A DNA stretch of 64,000 nt from Ziziphus jujuba (taxonomy: Eukaryota > Streptophyta > Magnoliopsida > Rosales > Rhamnaceae). The notes beneath the pieces are model-generated. The model was not told the origin of the DNA and made no database searches. It worked only from the letters and a program-made list of their open reading frames with translations. Shown one piece after another: positions 1 to 11,393 of this stretch. The stretch is taken from positions 24,179,001 through 24,243,000 of the forward strand of contig NC_083389.1 of NCBI RefSeq assembly GCF_031755915.1, read 5' to 3'. Numbering within the stretch: position 1 is the first letter of the stretch; every line of letters starts with the position of its first letter. Made by a program: the position numbers and the translations under genes.

Positions 1-785
1 GCACTACCTACTAATGATGCACTGGCTGTAGTGAAAATTTTAAAAAAATATATTTTACTAGATTTGGTACACCCCGTGCAATCATTAGTGATGGTGGCAC
101 TCATTTTTGTAAGAAACAATTTGAATCCCTTCTTGCTAAATATGGTGTTAAACATAAAATTGCTACTCCTTACCACCCACAAACTAGTGGGCAAGTAGAA
201 ATTTCAAACAGAGAAATAAAGAGGATTTTGGAGAAGACGGTCAATGCTTCAAGAAAGGATTGGAGCTTAAAGCTAGATGATGCACTTTAGGCATACTGGA
301 CCACCTACAAGACCCCTATTGGTACTTCTCCGTATAAATTGGTTTTTGGTAAGGAATGTCATCTTCCCGTGAAATTGGAGCATAAAGCATATTGGGCAAC
401 CAAGTTTCTCAATTTTGATCAAGAGGCTATGGGCAAGAATAGGCTATTGCAATTGGATGAACTTGAAGAATCTAGGATGGATGCTTTCGAGAATGCAAAG
501 ATTTATAAAGAAAAGACAAAAAGATGGCATGACAAGATGATTAACAAGAGGAACTTTCATGTTGGACAAAAGGTACTTCTTTATGACTCTAGACTTAAAT
601 TGTTTCCAGGTAAATTAAGATCAAGATGGAGTGGACCATATGATATTGTACAAATTTTTCCAAGTGGAGCAATTGAAATCACCAAACCGGGACATGAAAG
701 TTTTAAGGTGAATGGGCAGCGGTTGAAGTCATATTATGAAGGTGGAGTGCTTGAGACTAGCCTCTACTTGGATGATCTTAATTAA
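1..785 (+). pseudogene. Athila-like Ty3/gypsy integrase, core end and C-terminus (5' end outside window)
   Basis: This is the 3' end of a retrotransposon pol gene encoding integrase, which inserts element cDNA into the host genome. The reading frame from about 63 shows the second catalytic Asp in an ISDGG motif, then HPQTSGQVE, whose Glu fits the third catalytic residue of a DDE core. After it come a conserved YKTPIG segment and a basic C-terminal domain ([18 protein letters not shown], then FKVNGQRLK) typical of Athila/Tat-type elements. The first 60 bases read in another frame, so there is a frameshift near 60. An in-frame TAG stands at 288-290. The frame is then open to 783. The Met at 339 is internal and not a true start. 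The LTR downstream at 2567-4326 belongs to the same element. The family call is from motif recognition. Confidence 0.8.
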
Positions 786-2566
786 GTTAAAGGGAGGAGT
801 CAAGCGATGTTGGGAGGCAACCCAACTTTCTTTGTTTACCTATTTTTTATCTATTTATTTTAGTTGTTTTTGCTTGTTTTCCTGTTTTTAGGTTGTTTTG
901 ATGTGTTTTGTTTGAGTTTTTGCAAGGTTTTAAGATGTTTAGGCATAAAAAAGCAAAAGATGAATGTTGAGAATTTCAAGTCACAAGCTAGGTTTTTGGA
1001 GTATAACCACCTTGAATATTCATGGTAGTACATCAAATTTTATGGGCACATGCCCTTCTTTTCGGCCGCATGGTGTGTAGAGAAAATGCAATATATAGGT
1101 TTTTCCCAAGTTTCCACATTGCGAGGAACATTCCATGTCTTCAAAGGGGAGTATTCTTTACCTTTTGTTTACTTTTGCTTTATTTTATGTTCTTCATAAT
1201 GAGGACATTGTTCATTTTAAGTTTGGAGTTGAAAAGCATGCTTTGCATCTTTTAAACCTTGTTATTTAAGTGTTTTTATTAGTTTTCAAACATGTTAGTT
1301 TTAGTTTTTATTTTCCTTCATTATAAAAAAAAAAAATTTGCTTTTGTGGTGTTTTCTTAAGTACTTTAATGAGCCAATGATAAGACTATGATTGAAAATA
1401 AATTGGTTTTTAGATAGTGGATTTGTTTTTGTGTATGCTTAAATACTTGAAATTATATTCACATGTTGTTACTTTCAATAAATTTTGAGCACATAATTAA
1501 TAATGCATAATTTAGAATGTGTTTTAAAGAATGTTTGCATGAATTAGAGTACTTTATTATTAACTGAACTCTAGAACTTGCTTGATTATTGCTTGAGGCG
1601 AAATCCTAGGTGAATGCATTACTAAGAACATGATTTAGGCCATCTTTGTTTAAGTTTGAGCCTTTCAAGCTTACCTAAAACATTATTTTCCACTTGTACC
1701 TTATTTGAGCCTCTAGGATGCATAAAGATGTATTAGAGCCTTTTAGAACATTAAAGCACATTTACTTACCCTTTTTGAGCCTTAAATTTCTTTTTCCTAC
1801 CTTGAACATACTATAAAGAGAGATTTAATTGAATTGATATGAATATATGCTTGTGAGCTTGTTTGAGTGTTGGAAAAAAAAAACAAAAAACAAAAAAAAA
1901 ATGAAAAGTAGCATGTATTCTAGTGTAAATTGGAGGTTCGAATGTGCAATAAGAAGAAATATAAGTTTGGGGGCTTCGTGGAAAAGGAAAAAAGAAAAGA
2001 AAAGAAAGAATATGTGTGATTTGAAGAAAATAATACAATAAAAAGGAGAAAAAGGATATTGAAATTGAAGTTAAAAGAAGAAAAGAAGTTCTAAGAAAGA
2101 AACAAATTTTATAAGTAATTTATTCATTGATATTTAATTTTAGCTTTCTTTTATTGATTTATTATATCTTATCCTTTTCTTTCTATTAAACCATACCCTT
2201 TTACCCTTAACAATAAAAGCCATGAAGTCCTAATGATTCAATGTGGTGCAATAGCCTACATTAGTGGAGAGTGATAACTAAGTCAAGCATATGGTAGTTC
2301 ATACTTTATTATCAATCTCTAATTCTTGTAAATTTATTCAAATGCATGATATTGAGTGTATAAATTGATTTCCACATACACACATTGGAAGTACCATATG
2401 GAAGATAAGGTATTGAGTTACATAATTATTTTGAAACCATTTGAAATTTCATATGTTATACAATCTTTAAGGCACCTCATTAAAGTATCTTACGCTCCTT
2501 AAAAGATTGATTTTTCTTATTCTTCTTCTTTGCTGGGGACTAGCAAATCTTAAGTTTGAGGGTATT
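786..2566 (+). other. 3' non-coding region of the Athila-like element
   Basis: This AT-rich stretch between the integrase stop and the 3' LTR has no credible ORF. It aligns by eye along its length with the 3' region of each unit of the array at 19091-47719, for example the GGGAGGCAACCC hairpin, the AATGAGGACATTGTTCATTT stretch and the final TTAAGTTTG-AGGGT before the LTR. It carries about 70 extra bases near 1042-1112 that the array units lack, including a small inverted repeat GGGCA-CA-TGCCC. PPT-like copies stand near 1219, 1964 and 2552; the last directly precedes the LTR. Confidence 0.75.
809..826 (+). other. Hairpin in element 3' region
   Basis: GTTGGG-AGGCAA-CCCAAC forms a 6-bp stem with a 6-nt loop. 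The homologous site in the array units reads CTTGGG-AGGCAA-CCCAAG. The outermost pair has switched from C-G to G-C with pairing kept, which suggests selection on an RNA structure. Confidence 0.6.
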
Positions 2567-4326
2567 CGTTAGGCCTAAAATATTGATGATTTTATGCCAT
2601 ATTTATAGCTTAATATTTGTTAGTTTGTGTTAATTTGTTATGGAAAAATACTTAATTATGTATTTTCTTAATCTAGGCGAAAGAGGAAGAATTTTAAGAA
2701 AACAACCATAAAAATGGATTCCTTGGGTCGAATTATGGTGGGAAGCAAATTTGAGCTCGAACGGACTAAGCATTAAAAAAATTCCAAAAAGATACCTTAA
2801 AGATTCCATAAAGATTCTATTGAGAATTTCATGATGGAAGTGGATGTCATATGGATCATCACGATCTGAGGATTTCAAATATCTCGTTATTTTTGGATTT
2901 CGAGGTGCGAGCAAAAAGTTATCGTCATTTAAAGTTTGGAATTTATAAAAAAGAATATTCAAGTTAAATCTCCACCATTGATCAAAAGAGGGAATCAAGG
3001 CAATTTGAGGGTCAAGATAAAAACAAGTGGCAATAATTGGTTAATTTATCATTGATGAGGCACATGTCATGTCACATGCTTCATTAAGGGTAAATAAGAC
3101 TAATTAACTATTTTTTTTTTTAGAAAGAATTAGAGAAAAGGAAAGTATTGGAAAGTAAATAATATCAAGTTTCCTTTTTATACATGAAATTCGTCCAACC
3201 CTCTTGATGGCCTAAAAAATGTATCTTCCAAGACTCCCACATTGAAAATAAAGAGAGAAAAAGATTCCCAAGTGCCTATATATATAGCCCCCACCACATT
3301 GAAAGGAGAGATACAAGTTTAGAGAGTTATTTAAGAGCTTTTAGGAGGCTTAAATAGAAACAAACCAAATTTTGGGAGTTTCTAAGATTATCTTAAGGAT
3401 TCTAGAGCTTTAAAGTTTTAGAGTTTTAGAAGATTAGTTGGAGAGCTTGGAGGCGGCATAAAGACGTTGGCTTGCTTGGAGAAGAAGGCTACGACTTTGA
3501 GAGCTCTTGGAGAAGAATTTCTTCAATAGTTTTTATTCTCTTTTATTTTCTCTTTAATTGTGAATCTTATTATTTTTAATAATTGTGGATGTTGAATTTA
3601 TTTTTTCCATGAACTAATTTTCATAGCTAGGGCTATGATATAGCCCTAATTATGAAGGTTTAATTACTTTAATATATGTTGAGTTTTATTTAATTAGTAA
3701 TATGTTTTGTTAATAAATCATTGGTATGCTTACTGCTTTCATAGGCTAGAAGGAATGAATGATTTTAATAATATTTGAGCTTGGAAAAGGATAATATTAT
3801 GGATTTTCAATGATTTACATGAATGCATAATTGGTTGGAAAATAGTTATGTCTCATGCCATATTATTTGCTTAATCTATGCTTGATGAATTTGCATGATT
3901 TAATTTATAGGCCGGAAGGAATAAATTAGGTTATGTGAATATTATCAATTGTGAGTGAAAACTACTTTTGATTAATTTTGTGATTAAGTATGGTTAACAA
4001 AATTAAATCACAAAATTACTAGTTAATTAAATTAACATATTTAAGTAATTAAATTGGAATAGTTAGTGGTGAAATCAAATGCCCTAATATTCATAATTAT
4101 TAATTTACCTCTCTCTTTACTTGAAATTGATCTAATTTTAATTTCTTGCTTTTGTTTAATTTAGTTTATTTAGTTTTCAATTGCCATTTTAATTTTTAGT
4201 TTAAATATTACCAAAACCTAATTATCTTTGGTACTTAATTTTTAATCCTTTGGGTATGACAACCCTATTTTTCCACTTTATTACTTGAAAACGATTCGTG
4301 CACTTGCGAGTTGATTTTACACATCA
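2567..4326 (+). mobile_element. 3' LTR, Athila-like family A
   Basis: This 1760-bp LTR is recognisable by homology to the six array LTRs. It begins CGTTAGGCCTAAAATATTG (array LTRs begin TGTTAGGTCT, so the terminal T has mutated) and ends GATTTTACACATCA. A TATA-box-like CTATATATATAG is at 3276-3287. It is followed directly by a fragment of LTR C and not by a PBS, so it is the 3' LTR. The expected 5-bp TSD partner of TTACA (4327-4331) lies left of the window. It differs from the array LTRs at scattered positions, so it is older than the array expansion. Confidence 0.9.
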
Positions 4327-4735
4327 TTACATGTCCAAAATTACTAAGATAAAATTAAATGGTTAATTTAACCTAGTTAGGCCTAGCTAGCATCAAATTA
4401 CATGGCCCAGACGTTCTAAAATACTTGGTCTCTTAAAATAGCACCAAAACAACCCATTTTGCAATTTCCTCAAGCCCATTTTATAATTCTCCAAGCCCAA
4501 AACGTCCCCCTTTAATTTTGGCTTACTTTGCAAACCAAAAACACTTGATCTTGGGCTATCAAATAGTTGTTCTTAAACTTGGAATTCTCAAAAGTGGATT
4601 TGGTAATGTCCTCCTCTTGAAACACATCGGGATCCTTCATGAATGCAAATAAGGTCTCCTTGAATCTGTTGGCTCTACTTCGAGTAGTTGGGCCTTGAGG
4701 CAGCTGAAAGGGATCATTGGAAGTGTGATGTGCAT
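4327..4735 (-). mobile_element. LTR fragment, CRM-like family C
   Basis: These roughly 410 bases match the right half of the complete C solo LTR at 5765-6642 (about 6235-6642 there), including the terminal GTGATGTGCAT. The Athila-like element to the left is inserted in this LTR, so the rest of it lies beyond the window edge. Read on the minus strand it encodes a short GPTTRSRA-like stretch, a basic motif also present in the B LTRs. Confidence 0.7.
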
Positions 4736-4737
4736 AA

Positions 4738-5760
4738 TTTCCTTATGTCATTCACTACAAAAAAGGTAAGGAAAACATGGTAGCCGATGCTTTATCTCGA
4801 AGGTATGTTTTGTTTTCAACCTTAAATGCTAGATTTTTTGGTTTTGAACAATTAAAAGAAATTTATCATGATAGTGATTTTGGTGAAATATATGGAAATT
4901 GTGCTATACATGGTTATAATGACTTCTATATTTTTTAAGGGTATTTGTTGTGGGAAAGTCAAATATGTATTCGTAATTGTAGCATTAAGGAATTACTTGT
5001 TAAGGAAGGTCACAGTGAGGGTTTAATGGGCCACCTTGGTGTTGTAAAAAATTTGTCAATATTGCAAGAATATTTTTTTTGGCCAAACATGAGGAGAGAT
5101 GTCGAGAGGATGTGTGAGATGTGTCTCACATATAGAAAGTCCAAATCCAAGCTAAAACCTCACGGCTTGTACATGCCATTACCAATTCCTTCTTATTCGT
5201 GGGTTGATTTGTCTATGCATTTAGTACTTGGTTTACCTAGATCTAGGATTGGCAAACACTCAATTTTTATGATTATTGATAGGTTTTCTAAGATGGCACA
5301 CTTCATTGCATGTAGTAAAACTGATGATGCATCTCATGTAGCTAACTTGTTCTTTAAGGAAGTTGTAAGACTTCATGGTATGCCTAGGATAATTGTTTCT
5401 GATAAGGATGCTAAGTTCTTAAGCTATTTTTGGAAAACATTATGGTCTAAGTTAAGCACTAAACTTTTAGTTTCTATCACTTGTCATCCACAAACTGATG
5501 GTCAAACTAAAGTAGTAAATGGAACTTTATCTACATTGTTGAAACCATTAATTAGTAGAAATTTAAGAACTTTTGGAGGAATGTTTGCCACATGTGGAGT
5601 TTTCTTATAATAGAACCATACATTCACCTACTAAATATTCTCAATTTGAAAATTTTTATGGTTTTAATCCTTTAACTCCATTAGATTTAACATATTTGCC
5701 TTTAAGTGAACGTGGTAACCTAGATGGAAAATAAAAAGCTGAATTTGTTAATCAGATTCA
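4738..5760 (+). pseudogene. CRM-like Ty3/gypsy RNase H tail and integrase
   Basis: The reading begins with the end of RNase H (a VIHYKKGKENMVADALS segment near 4746) and runs through a linker with a TAA near 4939 into integrase from 4945. The zinc-binding N-terminus shows GH, GHLG and CEMC elements. The core has the first Asp in [12 protein letters not shown] and the second in IVSDKDAKF. At the third catalytic position HPQTDGQT is followed by Lys (AAA, 5509-5511) where Glu is expected, so the enzyme should be dead. A frameshift before about 5610 moves the rest (an [20 protein letters not shown] segment) to another frame. The gene is interrupted at 5765 by a solo LTR and at its left end by the C LTR fragment. 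It belongs with the 3' LTR at 6911-7981. Confidence 0.8.
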
Positions 5761-5764
5761 TGAG

Positions 5765-6642
5765 TGATACGCTCACAGATGTGGGTATGGTAGTGAGATG
5801 ATGATTTTGAGTCAATGAATTGAAAGTGAATAACCAGATGGTGATTGGATATGGAGATGGGATGAAGAACAATTGCAAAGAACTTAAAAACAGAAGGAAA
5901 AAAAAATTAAAATAAAATAAAATATATCCAACCAAGACCCACTACCTATTTAGAGGTAGGAACCTATGGTATTGACTTATGACCCTTTATCTATCGAAGA
6001 TAAGAACCATAAGTATAAAGACACTCTCAAGTGAGTAACCTGGAGGTCCAAGAATAATGGTGAAAAACCAATTCTCAATGAGAGAAAATTTCATTAAAAA
6101 AAAAAAACCAATCTCCTTAAAAATGGAAAAATAAAATCCTTAAATAGAGTCTAAGACTCTTTAGAAACCCTAGACAAAGCATTAAAGATTATTTTGATTT
6201 ATTTTGAACCAGCTAGAATTACCTTATATAGTTATTACACGTCCAAAATTATCAAGATAAAATTAAATGGTTAATTTAACCTAGTTGGGCCTAGCTAGCA
6301 TCAAATTACATGCCCCGGATGTTCTAAAATACTTGGTCTCTTAAAATAGCACCAAACCAGCTCATTTTGCAATTTTCTCAAGCTCATTTTATAATTCTCC
6401 AAGCCCAAAACGTCCCCTTTTAATTTTGGCTTACTTTCCAAACCAAAATCACTTGATCTTGGGCTGTTAAATAGTTGTTCTTAAACTTGGAATTCTCAAA
6501 AGTGGGTTTGGTAATGTCCTCTTTAAACACATCAAGATCCTTCATGAATGCAAATAAGGCCTCCTTGAATCTTTTGGCTCTACTCCGAGTAATTGGGCCT
6601 TGAGGAAGCTGAAAGGGATCATTGGAAGTGTGATGTGCATCA
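5765..6642 (-). mobile_element. Solo LTR, CRM-like family C
   Basis: This 878-bp TGATACG...GCATCA segment interrupts the integrase gene between two parts that read on from each other (NQIHE before, KTKANIERQ after). Flanks are ATGAG (5760-5764) and CTGAG (6643-6647), a TSD with one mismatch. No internal domain is present, so it is a solo LTR left by recombination between two LTRs. On the minus strand it starts TGATGCACATCACAC, encodes a GP-TTRSRANRFKE-like basic motif as the B LTRs do, and ends GCGTATCA. Confidence 0.8.
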
Positions 6643-6647
6643 CTGAG

Positions 6648-7166
6648 AAGACTAAAGCAAACATAGAAAGGCAGACCTTTTCAAGTTTACACTTAATGAA
6701 AGAGTGGTTTGCTAAACAACGCAAGTCAAAGCTTATGCCTTGAGGAGATGAATCTTTTCAAGTTTTGGAGAGGGATAATGAAAACGCCTACAAGCTTGAA
6801 TTATCAGGTGAGTATAATGTGAATGCTACCTTTAATGTTGCTAACTTATCTCCTTTTTCTGTAGGTGATGACTTCGATTTGAGGACAAATCGTTTTCAAG
6901 AGGAGTGAAATGATGGGAATCCGTTTACACCTGTACAACCTACAACTCGCCAGGGTGCTGATCTTATGCAATTGAAGATGGGACCAATTACTAGGGCATA
7001 AGATAAGAGGTTTAGGGATAATCTGGTTAGATTCATACAACATGTGATTAAATCTCAAGAAGGCATGGTTATACCGGAAGATTCTAAGCCTGTACTGAGC
7101 GTCCAAGTTGTGAAAGCAGAGATAGACCCAGGAAGCTGTTTTAGTGCATCTATGGACTCCGAGTAG
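6648..7166 (+). pseudogene. CRM-like integrase C-terminus running into the 3' LTR
   Basis: This continues the integrase interrupted at 5765. It shows FQVLERDNENAYKLELSGEY, a GDDFDLRTN segment, and then a QLKMGPITRA motif followed by a stop and DKRFRDNLVRFIQ. The GPITRA motif and everything after about 6911 are encoded inside the LTR. Such a C-terminal extension into the LTR is reported for plant CRM centromeric retrotransposons. Several stops break it (after KLMP, after FQEE, after GPITRA). The segment just after KTKANIERQ looks shortened relative to related elements. Confidence 0.7.
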
Positions 7167-7981
7167 TAAGAGATGAGTTTGTTAGCTTATGAATGTTATT
7201 AAGCTCACCAAGAGGCCATGAAGTCAAGTCAAAATAGAAGCAAGGGCGTTCAAGCATGACCAAAGGTGTACAAAGTTCAACATGGTCGAATTTTGCTGTT
7301 TTGGCGCTAGGAAGGACCTTTCTTGCATTTCAAGCAAGCTTTGCTTATTCCAATCCATGGCAACGTATGAAAACTAGTTCTAATTCTATTTGGCATCCTA
7401 CATGGTATATTGGATTTGATTTGCAGCCTAAATTAGCTAGTACTTGGACAAAGATAGCTTACTTGGAAAACTAGTTAAGTACTTTCCAAATTTGAAATTT
7501 GACTTTTGTTTTAGCAAATAGATTTTTTTTATTGTAAATTAATTAATTCCTATTTCAAAATTAAAAATAGGAATTAATTAATACAAAGTAGATTAGGAAA
7601 GTTAAGTGAATTTTGGCCACATCATCATTTTAACTTCATTGGCCAGTTTTTACCTAATAGTTTTAAGGTATATTTCTTTTGTGACTTTAGCTTATTTAAG
7701 GGTTTATTTTTCAATGAGAAGTAGCGTACATTATTAATTTAAAAATTATTGTGAGAAAGAATTCTCTTTATTCTTTTTGAACACCTAAAAAAATATTGAT
7801 CGAGTGTTTTAGTTTGCTTATCAATAGGACAACCATCACCTATTGTGGCGTCTTCATCATATACCAAGGTTTCTAATCACAAGTTGATTAGGGGTCAAGG
7901 TGAGCATTAGAACTTGAAATTAATTATGATCTGGGCTAATATAATACGGGTTTAGGAGCAAGTTAACCTAGGTTCGTATTA
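6911..7981 (+). mobile_element. 3' LTR, CRM-like family B (diverged copy B')
   Basis: It starts TGATGGGAATCCG and ends CCTAGGTTCGTATTA, matching the ends of the intact B LTRs (TGATGCGAATC...GGTTCGTATCA) with terminal mutations. Shared landmarks include the AATTAATTAATTCCTA inverted stretch near 7540-7580 and the CCTATTGTGGCGTCT motif near 7838. Its own TSD cannot be checked because the left end of this element lies outside the window. Confidence 0.8.
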
Positions 7982-9910
7982 GGCACCTCTAGCCACCCGA
8001 TGATGACATGCACTGGCAACTGGGATAGCCCACATCTTGACAACAAAAACACATTATCCAAAGGCTGAACACCACCAAACGTGTCGAGATCGGTCGCTTG
8101 ATTCTACCAAAGGTGGCCATGGGTTTCGTTGAAGTTTGGCTATTTTATAGCCATTTTAGGTTGCCTTATATAACCCTTACCCACTATTTTTGACTGTGTG
8201 AACTCATTCCCTACCTTTGTTTTCCAAAATTCCTCACTGTTTACAAGATCCAACAACATCAAATTTGGCCGACTCTGGAGCGCCTTTTTGACCATTGCAA
8301 GGTTTTTGGATCAAAATGAGTACATCATTGTATTCCTCGTCTCATGAGCTTTTTGTCTATATAAAATTTATAAATTTGGGACATTATTTGGTAATTTTTG
8401 TATTTTTGATTCAATTAGTTTAATTCTGGATAAATTTGGACTGTGTTTGGACAAAATTGAAATCTGATTAGTGTAACTGGGTGTTAATGGGACCCAATGA
8501 ATGTTTAATTCATTAAATTAACCTCCAAGTGAAAAACCCAAATTTCAGGTATCGGATATTTAAGACTAACAATATAATTTGACTATTTGATTTTCAATTT
8601 ATAAATTTTAGAGTTATTATTGTTATATTGGGACATTGATGCACTTAATGTCTTTGGTTCAATTTTTGGAGTCTAAGAAATAATTTATTATTATTTTAGG
8701 CATTGAGACTGATATTAGAGGCGATTCGATAGAAGAGCTAGCTTGAGTTGTGATCTATGAGTGAACTTTATTTTCTGAAATAGTTTTGGGAATTATACGT
8801 TTTATTCTAAATGATATATAAATTATTTTATTATTATTATTATTATTTCTGAAATTACTTAAGTTATTTTCTTTATTACATGTCAAAAAATAATTATTTG
8901 ATTTATCGTATTACGATATATTAAAATGTTTAGCTTGGCATATATATGTATATACACGTATTTATGATAGCATTTTTGAAAATATTTTAATATGATGATT
9001 ATGGATATTAATTGATAAATTTTATAAATATGTCGGATTATGAGATGGATACTGGATTGTAGATTATTGTGTACCATTATACTATGTATATAGATTTGTT
9101 GAGTTATGATTATGCATGATTATTTGACCATCTCCTACTTGATCACACGATTTTGGAGGTTGGAAGGGAGTTCCTAGTCTGTGAAGCCTTTGAGATGCTG
9201 AGGGTCGCATTGACAATTAACTCATCTCCCAGTAGTCGACAACACTCTAGGACACTAGTATGATCGTGCGATAGGTTATGATAAGGGATATGGTACACAA
9301 TGTTATTATTGTTACAGTACGGATATAGTATATGGTTATATATATTTTTTATTACCTGTATTTAAAAATCATACCTCGGAAAAATATTATTATTATTATT
9401 ATAAGGTGGTGGATATCTGGTTTTAATTTCTTTATCTTCTGATTTATGAAATTGTTATGTTAGGGATAATTATAGATTTTGTGAAAACTGTTTATAAAAA
9501 TAAAAGAATGTGAAAGTGAGGTCTTGAGAGACATGGTTTTTAAAAATAATATTTATTTTCATAATATTTCACTTGTTCACTCCCAGAACTGGTCTCATAG
9601 TTTTGTATTTTTAAATTGTTCCCATAAGCCTCAGCTGTCAGTTGGTGCATACTATGTCTAGACACTGTTTCATGATCATCTATATATATTTTGTCATTAT
9701 TGCATCTCCACCTTCATTGCATTTTCACAACTGATGTATTGTCTTTTCTTTGTTTATAGGTATGATTATAATTTAGGAATTCCAATTAAAGGTGTTTATT
9801 TTTATCTTTTATTCTATTGGATTATATCCAATATACGAAGAGGTCCCATGGAACTTTATATACCCATTGAACTTTCGATACCGGTTTAATGGGGTTTCCC
9901 TAGGCGAGGC
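7982..9910 (+). mobile_element. 5' LTR (main part), gypsy family D, with possible unassigned DNA at its left end
   Basis: No coding region is seen. The right part (about 8700-9910) is homologous to the inverted copy at 60451-61617, for example TTTCCCTAGGCGAGGC at 9894-9910 against the reverse complement near 60515. The tract ends at the GAGGC TSD of element E and resumes at 58018, where it meets a tRNA-iMet-type PBS, so it is the 5' LTR of the plus-strand D element whose gag lies at 58224-60450. The left boundary cannot be fixed: 7982 to about 8200 may be LTR or older DNA. ATT microsatellites lie near 8828-8847 and 9384-9402. Confidence 0.65.
9906..9910. repeat. TSD of element E, left copy (GAGGC)
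   Basis: GAGGC here directly precedes TGTCATACCCC, and the same GAGGC occurs at 58018-58022 directly after the other end of element E. The pair brackets 48 kb of nested DNA. Confidence 0.85.
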
Positions 9911-10514
9911 TGTCATACCCCAAGTCTACATATTTAGAATGTGGTAAAAGTCATACTTATAGCACTTAATAGAATTTATAATGCAAAACATAAAAACTCT
10001 CCATACAACATTAATAAATAATATCTAAAATATCTCCCAAAAAAAAATAATAATAACAAAAATAAACTCTAACACCCAAAAGGTCCTCCAAGCTAATTAA
10101 TATAAAAATAAAAAAATAACTAAAATTCCATTATCCTATGCCAAATCCAACTACCTTGAAACTATGGTATACCTGAAATCATAATAATAAATAATAAATA
10201 TAAAACTCAACCAGCTACTAGGTTTTTGATAAATACAAAAACACGAAAATACTTAAAACGATAACAAAAAATATATATATATATATACATACATACAAAA
10301 ATAATCTTTAACAACATAAATAGAATTTTCATATAAACTCTAATTGTCAATTACTTCGTAGGACTTGACATAACATAATGTTACCTATTGGGAATCCCTA
10401 TCAACTTGTATGGGAGACATGTAACAAGTGGGAAAATATAAATTTTAGTAAAAACAAGCACTCATACCCGAAGGTATGAGTCATACACCTACTGTGATAA
10501 TCAGTAGGCCCTCA
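9911..10514 (-). mobile_element. 3' LTR of element E, distal piece
   Basis: These 604 bases match 52665 to about 53240 of the other E LTR at roughly 90 percent by eye. The match stops where copia element G begins with TGTTG at 10515. The LTR resumes near 48331 after the copia element, but about 1.3 kb of its middle is missing there. An AT microsatellite is near 10269-10284. Confidence 0.8.
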
Positions 10515-11393
10515 TGTTGAAAAGGTGGTAATCTTGCCACCTTGTGCAAACCAAAATCCACCAAGGTTTGCACCCTCTTTCTTTCTTTAAAAGAAATATT
10601 TTGTTGAATGACCTAATGCAATATTTATGTCTATGTTTTATGTTCCTTTTAATATCTTTTGAATACCTAAGTTTTATTGTATTTAGCTTAGGAATTGTCT
10701 CTTTGTTGGGTATTGATTTTATTTTGTAAAATGGCTATGTGCTGGAAACAGTGTTTCTAGCAACATAGGTCCATTGTTGGGGTAGGCGTTCTCTAAGATT
10801 TTAGAACAAGTTTATGATTTTTGGATTTGTTGTATTAGACATGTAAATGAAAATATAGAAAAAAGAATGACTCAAAAAGGCCTTGGAAATCCCAAGATAT
10901 GCAGGTTGCAAGTTGGCATAATTGCTGAGATTTCCAGTAGTTATGGCCCACGGGTTTAAGATGAATTGGAGGCCTTACCCAATTATTTTGGGCTTGGTCT
11001 TCTCCAGATTTCATCCTTGATATTCAACATCCACATGCCAAAATTCAAGCAATTTGGATGAAGATATCCCAGCCTTCCATCTTATCAAAGTAGTGGTATA
11101 GGATTAGGTGGAGACAGTTTTTTGAAATTCAAAATCTCGCTAACTCTTGTCATGATTCTGCACTCACATGTGAAGCTGATGGTTGAACGGTTATGTATCA
11201 TAATTTTGAGTGGGAAATGTGTAAATTTTGAATTTTAAAGACTTCCATTTGGTCCCACACACACCTCACATGTATGAGACAAGTTTTGTATCTATATATG
11301 CAACAAATGAATGAAAAGCAAAAATGAATAAGTGTGTTGTCTAGTTTTATATGGCCTACTCTAACATCTTCTCTTCTTCTTCATCTTCTTCTT
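10515..11393 (+). mobile_element. 5' LTR of copia element G, first part
   Basis: The LTR begins TGTTGAAAAGGTGGTAATC and runs to the TTCTT at 11389-11393, where the B element is inserted. It continues at 17941. The total without the insertion is about 1.05 kb. Small ORFs within it look accidental. Confidence 0.75.
11389..11393. repeat. TSD of B element, left copy (TTCTT)
   Basis: TTCTT directly precedes TGATGCG at 11394, and an identical TTCTT at 17936-17940 follows the 3' LTR end. The site is a CTT-rich stretch, so the 5-bp match alone is weaker than usual, but the LTR ends confirm the boundaries. Confidence 0.75.

Noticed and set aside
1811..2041. Overlapping small ORFs on both strands around 1811-2041
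   Set aside because: They are low-complexity A-rich/T-rich sequence with no motif, in the non-coding 3' region of a retrotransposon.
8883..9077. 64-codon minus-strand ORF in LTR D
   Set aside because: It is Ile/Tyr-rich translation of AT-rich LTR DNA, with no motif and no homologous frame in the inverted copy.
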